Assembly (NCBI RefSeq): GCF_000372885.1
Contig: NZ_KB889967.1
Location: 2,476,655-2,540,654, forward strand
DNA: 64,000 nucleotides
Direction: 5' to 3'
Source of the DNA: Methyloversatilis thermotolerans
GTDB taxonomy: Bacteria > Pseudomonadota > Gammaproteobacteria > Burkholderiales > Rhodocyclaceae
The notes below the pieces were generated by a model, which was not told where the DNA came from, made no database searches, and worked only from the letters and a program-made list of their open reading frames with translations. Below, one piece after another: positions 1 to 7,873 of the stretch (positions are counted from its first letter, which is position 1; every line of letters begins with the position of its first letter). The position numbers were made by a program, and so were the translations under genes.

Positions 1-933
1 CATGACCTCGGCCAGCACATCGACAGCGGTGCGCCGGGCATACTGGAGGCGACGTGGCGAATAGTGGTGACAGGCGATCAGTCCCCACAGCCGACCTTCG
101 CGTACCAGCGACGCGACCAGGGTCGCGGTGACGCCCATATTGGTGAGGTACTCGATGTGCAGGGGCGACATGCTGCGCAAATGACACATCGACATGTCGA
201 GTTCGCGGCCGGTGTCCGGCCGCAGCCGCGGATGCAGCGCGGACGGCCGGTAAGCTGCGTCGACCAGCACGCGTACCCGGTTGCGCAGGTACAGTTCGCG
301 CGCGCGCTGCGGGATGTCGCTCGCCGGATAGCGGTGGCCGAGCAGGGTATCGAGCCCGGGATCACGCGATTCGGCGATGATTTCGCCGTGCCCGTCGGCA
401 TCGAAGCGATACACCATGACGCGGTCGTATCCAGTGAGCGCCCGGATGTCCTCGGTCACCACCTGCGCCAGCGTCTCGACCGTGGTCGCTTCGCTGAATC
501 GGTGTACCGAGGCCGACAGCAGTCTGTGCATGTCGGCATTCGCCCCGTCGTTGGATGCAGCTTCCAGTTCGAGCACCAGCGCATCGTTGTCGACCCGATG
601 CAGCAGCGCCTCGAAAGCCCTGGCATGGAGTCCCAGGCCGGCCCGGCACTGAAAGGCGGTCAGCTCGTCGCCGCGGACCCGGTACAACTGGGTCGCCAGC
701 ATGCGTGCCACATCGCCGCCGATCACCGACAGCGGTCTTCCCAGCATGTCCGCGGCGTCGATACCCAGCCAATCGCGCACCGACTCGCTCGCCTGCAGCA
801 CGCTCAAATCACTTTCGCGCAGCAGGATCAATGCGCCATGAGGCTGCACGGAACCCGCCAGATGTATCAGCTCACGTTCGCAATTGGTGAGGTCGGCCTC
901 GCCGAACGGCGGTTCGAAATCAGTGCCTGTCAC
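1..933 (-). CDS. bphP: Bacteriophytochrome, N-terminal part (cut by window start)
   Basis: Red/far-red photoreceptor that binds biliverdin; 311 residues are visible and the PHY and output domains lie outside the window. Reading leftward from a GTG at 933, the N-terminal PAS region has the motif LTNCERELIHLAGSVQPHGA with the biliverdin-binding Cys at residue 18. The GAF domain has the phytochrome motif YPASDIPQRAR, with Asp206 matching the chromophore-binding Asp, and the conserved His259 in SPLHIEYLTNMG. The GTG is chosen because GAGG stands 6-9 bases upstream and the gene begins 8 bp after the end of the PpsR-like gene. Context: in several phototrophs BphP photoreceptors act on PpsR repressors, and here the partner would be the neighbouring HTH-less PpsR paralogue. 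The output domain cannot be judged. Confidence 0.93.
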   Translation of the reverse strand, partial: MTGTDFEPPFGEADLTNCERELIHLAGSVQPHGALILLRESDLSVLQASESVRDWLGIDAADMLGRPLSVIGGDVARMLATQLYRVRGDELTAFQCRAGLGLHARAFEALLHRVDNDALVLELEAASNDGANADMHRLLSASVHRFSEATTVETLAQVVTEDIRALTGYDRVMVYRFDADGHGEIIAESRDPGLDTLLGHRYPASDIPQRARELYLRNRVRVLVDAAYRPSALHPRLRPDTGRELDMSMCHLRSMSPLHIEYLTNMGVTATLVASLVREGRLWGLIACHHYSPRRLQYARRTAVDVLAEVM

Positions 934-941
934 AGGCCGCC

Positions 942-2126
942 TCAATGCACCTGTGCAACATCCTGACGTTCACCACCGCCGCGACTGGCCGTGCGGATGA
1001 TGAAACCGACTGCGTGAGTGTCGCCGTGGTGAATGAGTACTGCGGTAAGTTCGACCGGAACGTCCTGCCCGAACTGCGGGCGAATGCGCGCCTGTACGCG
1101 CAGCGCACCGCTTTTCGACAGCGAGCGCAGCAGCCCGTCCAGCCCGCCATCCACCCCGAGCAACCAGTCCGACAGCGGACGATTGCGCAGCGCGGCGACA
1201 TCGCCGACCTGGATCAAGGCGCTGAAAGCGGGGTTGGCATCGATCACGCGTCCGTCGTCGTGCGTGAATGCGACCGCGTCCGGTGTGAGCCGGACCAGCT
1301 CCGGCAGCATGTCCTCGTCCACTGCGGGCCATTGCCGCTCCTGGCCTGCACGCATCAGCAACAGGGTGCTGCCTTCATCGCGGAACAGCGCGATGCGCAC
1401 GTGAACCGGTCCGCCGCCATGCGCCAGCTCGCATATCATTTCCGCCGGGCGCTCCGACATGCGCACAGCGCCAAGCAATGCCTCGAGCGAGCGTCGCGAG
1501 GCGTCAGTGAGCCCGATGCCGGCCGGCCGGCCGTGCATGTCCGACACCACGGCGCCGAACAGCCTGCCTGCCGCCCGGTTGGCATCGACGATGCGCAGGC
1601 TTTCGGCATCGATCACCACCACCGCATCGGTCGCGATCTGGAACAGCAGGCGATAGCGGGTTTCCGCCTGCCGCATGCGCCAGTAGTCGCGCTCCATGGC
1701 CTGCTGGGCGTCAACCAGCCGTTGCTGCATCGCCGCCACCGCGCGCAGATCGCGTCCGACCACCAGGGTCGGTCCCTGGGTGCCCAGGCGAACAGCGGTA
1801 TAGGCCACCGGAACATCGGCCCCCTGAGCGGAAGGATGATTGATGTGACGGGTGCGCGACACGCCCCCCTGCCCCGCCTCGGCGAGCAGTTCGGCCACCT
1901 TGTCGCGCGTATCGTCGCTCGCGGTGTCGCGCATCTGGCGACCCAGCCATTCGCTGGCGGTGGTGCGCATGGGTTCGCTGCCGCCCAGCGCCACGCTGCG
2001 GATCACTCCGTCGTCGTCGAGCACGAGCGCGATGTCGCTGGCCACCGACACGAGCATGTCGGCAAGCTCCGGTGCAACATCGGAGAAGGCACTCAGATCC
2101 GCCTGATCTTGAGGAAGTCTGGTCAC
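942..2126 (-). CDS. PpsR-like PAS-domain protein without a DNA-binding domain
   Basis: Paralogue of PpsR (the gene at 6360-7847), about 394 residues. It shares the PpsR layout: an N-terminal PAS-like region (SDIALVLDDDGVIRSVALGG), the linker LVVGRDLRAVAAMQQRLVDAQQAMERDYWRMRQ written here only by its key features (AMQQRLVDAQQ coiled helix), a PAS domain starting RYRLLFQIATDAVVVID, and a last PAS domain (LTPDAVAFTHDDGRVIDANPAFSAL). It stops at ...ASRGGGERQDVAQVH, where true PpsR continues into a Fis-type helix-turn-helix, so it should not bind DNA by itself. Start is uncertain: GTG at 2126 gives an N-terminus of PpsR length; in-frame starts also exist at 2207 and 2279. It lies between tspO and bphP in the same direction, 8 bp from bphP. 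Likely role (inference): protein-protein modulator of PpsR or BphP partner. Confidence 0.85.
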   Translation of the reverse strand: MTRLPQDQADLSAFSDVAPELADMLVSVASDIALVLDDDGVIRSVALGGSEPMRTTASEWLGRQMRDTASDDTRDKVAELLAEAGQGGVSRTRHINHPSAQGADVPVAYTAVRLGTQGPTLVVGRDLRAVAAMQQRLVDAQQAMERDYWRMRQAETRYRLLFQIATDAVVVIDAESLRIVDANRAAGRLFGAVVSDMHGRPAGIGLTDASRRSLEALLGAVRMSERPAEMICELAHGGGPVHVRIALFRDEGSTLLLMRAGQERQWPAVDEDMLPELVRLTPDAVAFTHDDGRVIDANPAFSALIQVGDVAALRNRPLSDWLLGVDGGLDGLLRSLSKSGALRVQARIRPQFGQDVPVELTAVLIHHGDTHAVGFIIRTASRGGGERQDVAQVH

Positions 2127-2334
2127 GTCATAACCTGCTTGCCGGCTGCGCAGCCGCAGCGCGCATCCTGCGTCAATCGGTGCTGTCCGCTCGGCGACTC
2201 CGCCCATGCGGCTCGGAATCGCGCTTGCAGGCCGTTTCGGCGTCGGGGACAAAATCCTTCGGCCGGCCTTTACCGGCATGCTACGGCAAGTTCGTCCTGG
2301 ACGGCGTTGCCAGACGAAAAAAAGAGAGGTCCGT

Positions 2335-2826
2335 TCAGCCGAACGGACCGTTCAGGGACACCACCGCACCGTTGAGCGCCGCCGCGAACGCGACCCACAG
2401 CGCATAGGGGAGAAGGAGGGCGGCGGCGCGCGCCGACCAGGGCCGCAACATGTGCATCAGCAGCAGGATGGACAGCCAGAGCAGCCCCACTTCGTACAGC
2501 GCCAGGTCCGGTCGGCGCGCCAGAAAGAACAGTGCGCTCCACGACACGTTCAGTGCGCCATTGAGCGCAAACGCGCCAAGCAGCCACATGCGATGCCGGT
2601 GCGAAGGCATGGCGCGCCAGCCCAGCACCCCGGCCGCCGCCGCCAGGCCGAAAATGAGCGTCCAGGCCGGACCGAAAGCCCAGTCCGGTGGTTGCCAGGA
2701 CGGTTTGACGAGCGACCGGTACCAGTCGTCGATCCGCGTGACCGCGCCCCCCGCAGCGGCGACCGCAAACGCGGCAAGCGCCGCCGTCGCAACCGGCTTG
2801 AGCCGACCGGGGCGCGCCGCGTTCAT
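2335..2826 (-). CDS. tspO: TspO/MBR family tryptophan-rich sensory protein
   Basis: Membrane protein of 163 residues with five predicted hydrophobic segments and the tryptophan-rich family signature (YRSLVKPSWQPPDWAFGPAWT, shown here as its key part; NVSWSALFF). TspO proteins bind tetrapyrroles; in Rhodobacter sphaeroides TspO negatively influences photosynthesis gene expression in response to oxygen. The start ATG overlaps the stop of bchP by 4 bp (ATGA), indicating translational coupling. Its position directly before the HTH-less PpsR paralogue and bphP suggests a regulatory more than a metabolic role here, which is inference. Confidence 0.95.
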   Translation of the reverse strand: MNAARPGRLKPVATAALAAFAVAAAGGAVTRIDDWYRSLVKPSWQPPDWAFGPAWTLIFGLAAAAGVLGWRAMPSHRHRMWLLGAFALNGALNVSWSALFFLARRPDLALYEVGLLWLSILLLMHMLRPWSARAAALLLPYALWVAFAAALNGAVVSLNGPFG

Positions 2827-4004
2827 GGCGACACGATGCCGAACAGGTGGGCGAGATCCTTGAAGAATATGCGGACGTGAGCAAGCGGGCGCGCGCGCAC
2901 CAGTCGCTTGTGCATATAGGCCTGCCAGGTCAGATGCTGCACATCGGGATCGCGGCAGATGCCGACGAATCGCTCGCGCCGCGCGTCGCTGCGGTACCAG
3001 AAGCGCTGCATCATGCCGAGCACCATGAACACCCGCCCGTGCGCCTTCATGAAACGCCGCCTCGCCTGCGCCAGTGCGCGCGCGTCACCGGTACTCAGAA
3101 ACTCGTGCACGGCGTCGGCCGCCAGCCGGCCGCCGCTCATCGCGTAATAGATGCCTTCACCGGATGCCGGCGCCACCACCCCGGCCGCATCGCCGGCGAG
3201 CAGCACGTCGCGGCCGTTGTCCCAGCGGCGCAGCGGGCGCATCGGAATGGGGGCGCCTTCGCGGCGCAAGGTGTCGGCCGAAGCCAGTCCGCTCAAGCCG
3301 CGCAGCAGCGCGGTGGCTCCGCGTATCGAGAACCCGCGCTGCGCGGTACCGACACCCACGCTCACCGTGTCGCCATGCGGAAACACCCAGCCGTAGAAGT
3401 CGGGGGACACCCGTCCCTGGTAGTACACATCGCATCGGCTGCCATCGAAGTCCTGGCGCGGCGTGCGGACGATCTCGTGATAGGCGAAGACACAGGGCAC
3501 ATGGTCCGCGCCGGGCACGCACTGGCGCCCCACTTCGGACAGCGCGCCATCGGCGCCGATGACCGCCCGTGCCCGCACCCGCAGGACCTGCGGACAGGCC
3601 TCATCGTGATGCAGGGTCAGCCGGACGATGGCCGCCCCCGCGCCATCGCGCTCGACGCGATCAAAGCGCGCGCGCAGACGGCGGGCGCCTGAGGACTCCG
3701 CCCGCCGGCGTAGGAACTCGTCGAAGTGTTCGCGATCCACCAGGCCGACAAAGCCATGGTCGATCGGCATGTCCACGCAGCGCCCGGACGGCGCCACCAT
3801 GCGCGCCGAGCGCGCGCGGGCGACCAGCAGATGCTCGGGAATCGCGAAATCATCGATGGCGCGAGGCGGAATCGCTCCGCCACAGGGCTTGATCCGCCCG
3901 CCGCGGTCGACGAGCAGCACGGAATGGCCGCGCGCCGCCAGATCGTTCGCCGCGGTTGCGCCCGCCGGACCACCGCCCACCACCACTGCATCGTATGTTT
4001 CCAT
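2823..4004 (-). CDS. bchP: Geranylgeranyl diphosphate / bacteriochlorophyll reductase
   Basis: Flavoprotein of about 393 residues that reduces the geranylgeranyl tail of bacteriochlorophyll a to phytyl. The N-terminus has the FAD dinucleotide fold YDAVVVGGGPAGATAA, followed by the KPCGGAIPPRA segment typical of geranylgeranyl reductases and a second FAD motif, DVLLAGDAAGVVAPASGEGIYYA. ATG at 4004 is chosen because it places the FAD motif 5-10 residues in, as in the family; an in-frame ATG at 4028 is the alternative. It sits 42 bp after the pucC-like gene and overlaps tspO by 4 bp, the usual bchG-pucC-like-bchP order. Confidence 0.96.
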   Translation of the reverse strand: METYDAVVVGGGPAGATAANDLAARGHSVLLVDRGGRIKPCGGAIPPRAIDDFAIPEHLLVARARSARMVAPSGRCVDMPIDHGFVGLVDREHFDEFLRRRAESSGARRLRARFDRVERDGAGAAIVRLTLHHDEACPQVLRVRARAVIGADGALSEVGRQCVPGADHVPCVFAYHEIVRTPRQDFDGSRCDVYYQGRVSPDFYGWVFPHGDTVSVGVGTAQRGFSIRGATALLRGLSGLASADTLRREGAPIPMRPLRRWDNGRDVLLAGDAAGVVAPASGEGIYYAMSGGRLAADAVHEFLSTGDARALAQARRRFMKAHGRVFMVLGMMQRFWYRSDARRERFVGICRDPDVQHLTWQAYMHKRLVRARPLAHVRIFFKDLAHLFGIVSP

Positions 4005-4046
4005 GAACGTCCCCGCTTGCCACCGCATCGGTGTGGCTTTCGAGCT

Positions 4047-5408
4047 TCAGGTCGATTGACCGTGGCGATGTCCGATCAATGCGGCATCGATCACCCCGAG
4101 GGCTGCAGAGTCCCGCGTGACGGCCGGATCCAGACCGGCAATGCGCACGGCCATCGCAGCCGACACCACGAAGAGCAACGCTTCACCCGCAAACACGGTC
4201 GCGTAGGCGGTGCCGGCCGGCACCGACAGCGCGCGCAGCAGGTCGAATACCACGGTGCCCGCAAAGCCGCCCAGCGCAAATGCGATCGCCTGCGCCGCAC
4301 CCCACAGACCCATGCGCACACCCTCGCGTCCGGCACCACCGCACCCCGCGAGGCGCATCATGGCGGCGATGGCAGCTACCGCGAAAGCACCGTTGGCGAA
4401 GCCGAGCAGGAACACGTTCTGTCGCAACGGCCAGTCGGCGAGCAGACCGCCGAGCACCAGACCGGCCAGGGCCAGCGCCGACAGCAGGCATCCGCCGGTC
4501 ATCCACAGCTTGAGCGAGGCCATGCGCCCGGCGGCGCGCAGACTGCCGCAGACCGCGACCGCCATCATGCCGAGCAGGACGCCGCCATGCTGCACGCCGG
4601 ACAGACGTGTGGATTCGCCGGGTGTGTAAGCGAACACGGTGCCGGCGAAAGGTTCGAGAATCAGGTCCTGCGCGCTGTAAGCCAGCATGGACATGAATAC
4701 GAACAGCGTAAAAAGCCGCGCGGACGGCTCGGCCCATACCTGGGCGAGCGCCGCGCGGAATGGGGTGCTCTTGTCAGGGTAGCCCCCAAGTACATGCGAA
4801 GGTCCGCCCGCCGGTACGCGCCTCTCCACGCCGCGCACAGCCCAACAGGCCAGCACGAAGGCGAGTCCGCAGGTGACCGCAACCACCCTGAGCAGACGCT
4901 CGACGCTGAACGGATCCAGCAGGCGTCCGGTCACGCCCGCGGTCAGCGCGAAACCCAGGATCATCATCATCCACACCAGCGTTGCGGCAGCAGGCCGCCG
5001 CGCATCGTCCACCTGCTTGGCCAGCAACACCAGCAAGGAAGTGCCGGCAGCACCGACACCGGCGCCGATCGCGACGAAGGCGACAAGCGACAGCGCAATG
5101 CCGGCCCGCGGCGAATGCGCCATCCAGACAGTACCGATTGCCGCCAGCAGGCCACCGGCGCACAGCAGCGCCATGCCACCGATGATCCATGGCGTGCGCC
5201 GCCCGCCCAGATCGGAACCGTGACCCATGCGCGGGCGCAACATCTGCACCGCATAATGCAGTGCGACGAGAGCGCCGGGCAGCATGGCAGGCATCGCCAT
5301 TTCGACCACCATGACGCGGTTGAGCGTGGAGGTGGTCAGCACGACGACCGCGCCCAGCGCGGTCTGCACCAGCCCGAGTCGAACGATGCCACCCCAGCCC
5401 AGAGTCAT
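4047..5408 (-). CDS. PucC/LhaA-family MFS protein (Bch2/ORF428 type)
   Basis: Integral membrane protein of 453 residues with about 12 hydrophobic segments, of the BCD/PucC branch of the major facilitator superfamily. It contains the family's TLNRVMVVEMAMPA segment and a PRMGHGSDLGGRRTPWI loop. Members are chlorophyll delivery or light-harvesting assembly factors; the copy between bchG and bchP is a standard companion of these genes and is distinct from lhaA at 17874-19316. Start codon overlaps the bchG stop by 4 bp. Substrate is not known from the sequence. Confidence 0.93.
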   Translation of the reverse strand: MTLGWGGIVRLGLVQTALGAVVVLTTSTLNRVMVVEMAMPAMLPGALVALHYAVQMLRPRMGHGSDLGGRRTPWIIGGMALLCAGGLLAAIGTVWMAHSPRAGIALSLVAFVAIGAGVGAAGTSLLVLLAKQVDDARRPAAATLVWMMMILGFALTAGVTGRLLDPFSVERLLRVVAVTCGLAFVLACWAVRGVERRVPAGGPSHVLGGYPDKSTPFRAALAQVWAEPSARLFTLFVFMSMLAYSAQDLILEPFAGTVFAYTPGESTRLSGVQHGGVLLGMMAVAVCGSLRAAGRMASLKLWMTGGCLLSALALAGLVLGGLLADWPLRQNVFLLGFANGAFAVAAIAAMMRLAGCGGAGREGVRMGLWGAAQAIAFALGGFAGTVVFDLLRALSVPAGTAYATVFAGEALLFVVSAAMAVRIAGLDPAVTRDSAALGVIDAALIGHRHGQST

Positions 5409-6292
5409 GACGCAATACCCCCGACGGTGCGCAGGGCGTGCGCGCTGATCATCATGCCGGTCACATACAGCGTCACACCGGTCGCGTTGTACCAGGGCGC
5501 ACGCCCTCTGGGGTCATCCAGCAGCCGGGTCATCAACATCATCTGCGCACCCAGCACGGCGCCGACGGCCGCCGCGTGCGCCATTGCGCCCCATTCGGCA
5601 AGCAGCACGCACACCACGAGCTGCGGCAGCACCATGACCACGCAGGCGAGCCGGCCAGCCCTGGCAATGCCCAACTGGACCGGCAGGGACGCGATGCCCA
5701 TGCGGCGATCGCCCTCGACCGACTTGAAGTCGTTCAGGGTCATGATGCCGTGCGCACCGGCGCTGTAGAGGCCGGCGAGGATGAGGCTGCGCAGGTCAGG
5801 CATGGCGCCGCCGGCCATGACCGCCGCGCCGGTGACCCAGGCGAGCCCTTCGTAACACAGGGCGCAGGCGGAATTTCCCCACCAGCCGTTTGATTTCAGG
5901 CGCAGCGGCGGAGCGCTGTAGGCCCAGGCGAGCACCAGCCCGAGCGCGGCCGCACCGAATCCCCAGGGGCCAAGCGAGGACGACACCGCAAGCGAAAGCA
6001 GCGTCCAGGCGATGGCGATGAACAAGCCCCAGCGGCCCGGCATGCGACCTGAAGGTATCGGTCGCTGCGGTTCGTTGATGGCGTCGACATGGCGATCGAA
6101 CCAGTCATTGACCGCCTGGCTGGTCGCACAGACCAGCGGCCCTGCCAGCAGCACGCCAACCAGCACGATCTGCCAGCGATCACCGGCCGGCAGGCCCGAT
6201 GCCACAACGCCGCAGGCAAAGGCCCACATCGGCGGAAACCAGGTGACGGGCTTGAAAAGTTCGGCGACGGTGGCGAGGGCTGGACGTGTCAT
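5405..6292 (-). CDS. bchG: Bacteriochlorophyll synthase
   Basis: UbiA-family prenyltransferase of 295 residues that esterifies bacteriochlorophyllide a with geranylgeranyl diphosphate, the last assembly step before BchP. The first Asp-rich motif is NDWFDRHVDAINEPQRPIP at about residues 62-80 and the second is NDFKSVEGDRRMG; nine or so hydrophobic segments are visible. The N-terminus LFKPVTWFPPMWAFACG is the conserved family start, so the ATG at 6292 is credible even though no good ribosome binding site precedes it and the predicted -10 box ends only 6 bases upstream, which would give a leaderless transcript. Confidence 0.96.
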   Translation of the reverse strand: MTRPALATVAELFKPVTWFPPMWAFACGVVASGLPAGDRWQIVLVGVLLAGPLVCATSQAVNDWFDRHVDAINEPQRPIPSGRMPGRWGLFIAIAWTLLSLAVSSSLGPWGFGAAALGLVLAWAYSAPPLRLKSNGWWGNSACALCYEGLAWVTGAAVMAGGAMPDLRSLILAGLYSAGAHGIMTLNDFKSVEGDRRMGIASLPVQLGIARAGRLACVVMVLPQLVVCVLLAEWGAMAHAAAVGAVLGAQMMLMTRLLDDPRGRAPWYNATGVTLYVTGMMISAHALRTVGGIAS

Positions 6293-6298
6293 GACCTA

Positions 6299-6327
6299 AC
6301 ACTAGGCACGACAGCACCACTAGTCAA
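6299..6327 (-). promoter_or_regulatory. Predicted bchG promoter
   Basis: Leftward sigma70-like promoter: -35 TTGACT (6322-6327), 17-bp spacer, -10 TAGTGT (6299-6304). The expected transcription start falls at or next to the A of the bchG ATG (6292). The -35 box is part of a PpsR-type palindrome. Confidence 0.6.
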
Positions 6328-6364
6328 TACAAACTTACACTTTCAAAGTCAAAAACAAGTTACA
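6322..6364 (-). promoter_or_regulatory. Tandem PpsR-like operators upstream of bchG
   Basis: Two 18-bp sites in the same orientation, 25 bp apart: TGTAAGTTTGTATTGACT (6339 to 6322 on the minus strand) and TGTAACTTGTTTTTGACT (6364 to 6347). Both fit TGT-N12-ACT, one base from the TGT-N12-ACA consensus of PpsR/CrtJ, and resemble the bchC site. The distal site contains the ppsR stop codon; the proximal one overlaps the -35 box. Confidence 0.65.
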
Positions 6365-7847
6365 CACCCCCTGCGTCATTGCCCTCATCCCCACCGAGGT
6401 CTCCGATGCCGTAGCGCCGCAGCTTGACGTACAGACTCTGTCGGCTCAGACCGAGCATTTCGGCCGCCGAAGCCCGGTTATCGCGGGTCAGTTCGAGCGC
6501 CGCCTCGATGCACAGCTTCTCGATCAGGTCGGTCGACTCGCGCACCAGATCCTTCAGCGACACGCGTCCGACCAGGCTGGTGAGTTGTTCCACCGAGCGC
6601 GGCAGCGCGGCACGCGAGGCCGGCTCGGCCTCCAGCCTTCGCCCCACGCTGCGCACGGTGAAACCGATGCGCGCCCGGCCGCCCTGCGGCAGCATGCGGG
6701 CGGACACCTCGATGTCGACGTCCGAGCCGTGCTCGCCGCGCAGCACGCTGGAAAACAGATGCACGCTGCCATGCTGGCGCAGGCTGACCATCAGCACCTT
6801 GAAGTCCACGCCTGGCCGCCCCAGCCATCGTTCCAGAGGCTGCCCTTTCACCTGCACCCGGCTCGCCAGTTGGGCAAGATCGAGGAAAGCCTGATTCGCG
6901 TTCGTCACGAGGCCCGCGTCATCGGTGAGCACGAAGCCATCCGGCACCATTTCGACCGCGTCGCTGACCACCAGCTGATCCTCGCCGCTGTCGGTGGCGC
7001 GTCGACCGATCGGCGCCAGCCGGACCAGGAACAGCGCACTGCTGTCCTGGCGTACCAGCGACGCCGCCACGCGCATCTCGCCACCATCGGTCCGGCGCAC
7101 GCGCACGTCCTCGGCGCGGCCGGCAGTGCGCACCGCGGCGAACAGGCCCTGCACCGCCTGCACACCCGCTTCATCCAGCCCTTCCGGAAAGGTCCGCCCG
7201 ATGACGGCGCGGCCATCGCCCGCAAGCAGACGCGCTGCCGACTCGTTCGCCTCGACAATGCGTTGCGACGTCGAATCGACCATCAGCACGGCTTCGGTCG
7301 TCATCTGGAACAGCAGCCGATAGCGCGCCTCGAGCTGCCGCAGCCGGGCATAGTCGCGCTCGATGGATTGCTGCGCGTCGACCAGCCGCTGCTGCATGAG
7401 CGACAGCGCCGAAAGATCGCGCCCCAGCGCCACGACCGGCCCGTCGCTGCCCACGCGCACCGCGCTGTACAGCACCGGCAGATCGGCACCGTCGCCCAGG
7501 GCATGGTTCAGATGCCGCGCCTGTCCGCTCACACCTGACAGCGCTTCCTGCAGCAGCTCGGCCACCTTGGATCGGCTCTCGACCGTCACGACATCGGCCC
7601 AGGGCAACCCTATCCAGCCATCGGCAAGGGTAGGCGGCAGGCTGCGGCCCGCGATCGAAACGTCGCGGACCAAGCCAGAGGCATCGATGATGAGTGCAAT
7701 ATCGGAGGATGACGACGCCAGCTTCGCCGCCGAAGCGGCATCGATGTCCTGCAAGAACTGCAGTGGAAAATCGAAGGGCTTCACCCGAGGGGATTCCAAT
7801 CCTGCGTCAATCTTCGCGAGATACTCGCGTCCCTGCTCCAGACCCAA
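6360..7847 (-). CDS. ppsR: Transcriptional repressor PpsR/CrtJ
   Basis: Full-length repressor of photosynthesis genes, 495 residues: N-terminal PAS-like region (SDIALIIDASGLVRDVS), a glutamine-rich linker helix (LMQQRLVDAQQSIERDYARL), two further PAS domains (RYRLLFQMTTEAVLMVD; MVPDGFVLTDDAGLVTNANQ), and a C-terminal Fis-type helix-turn-helix (about residues 440-480, ending NRASAAEMLGLSRQSLYVKL). Cys446, just before the helix-turn-helix, is the only cysteine in the protein, so the intramolecular disulfide described for Rhodobacter PpsR cannot form. The start is TTG at 7847, supported by GGAGG seven bases upstream. It follows ppaA by 26 bp. Confidence 0.96.
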   Translation of the reverse strand: MGLEQGREYLAKIDAGLESPRVKPFDFPLQFLQDIDAASAAKLASSSSDIALIIDASGLVRDVSIAGRSLPPTLADGWIGLPWADVVTVESRSKVAELLQEALSGVSGQARHLNHALGDGADLPVLYSAVRVGSDGPVVALGRDLSALSLMQQRLVDAQQSIERDYARLRQLEARYRLLFQMTTEAVLMVDSTSQRIVEANESAARLLAGDGRAVIGRTFPEGLDEAGVQAVQGLFAAVRTAGRAEDVRVRRTDGGEMRVAASLVRQDSSALFLVRLAPIGRRATDSGEDQLVVSDAVEMVPDGFVLTDDAGLVTNANQAFLDLAQLASRVQVKGQPLERWLGRPGVDFKVLMVSLRQHGSVHLFSSVLRGEHGSDVDIEVSARMLPQGGRARIGFTVRSVGRRLEAEPASRAALPRSVEQLTSLVGRVSLKDLVRESTDLIEKLCIEAALELTRDNRASAAEMLGLSRQSLYVKLRRYGIGDLGGDEGNDAGGV

Positions 7848-7873
7848 ACCCCATCCTCCACATCACGTTTCAG

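Noticed and set aside
3726-5768. 680-codon rightward frame across bchP, the pucC-like gene and bchG
   Set aside because: Antisense to three recognised genes; Gln/His/Arg-rich shadow translation.
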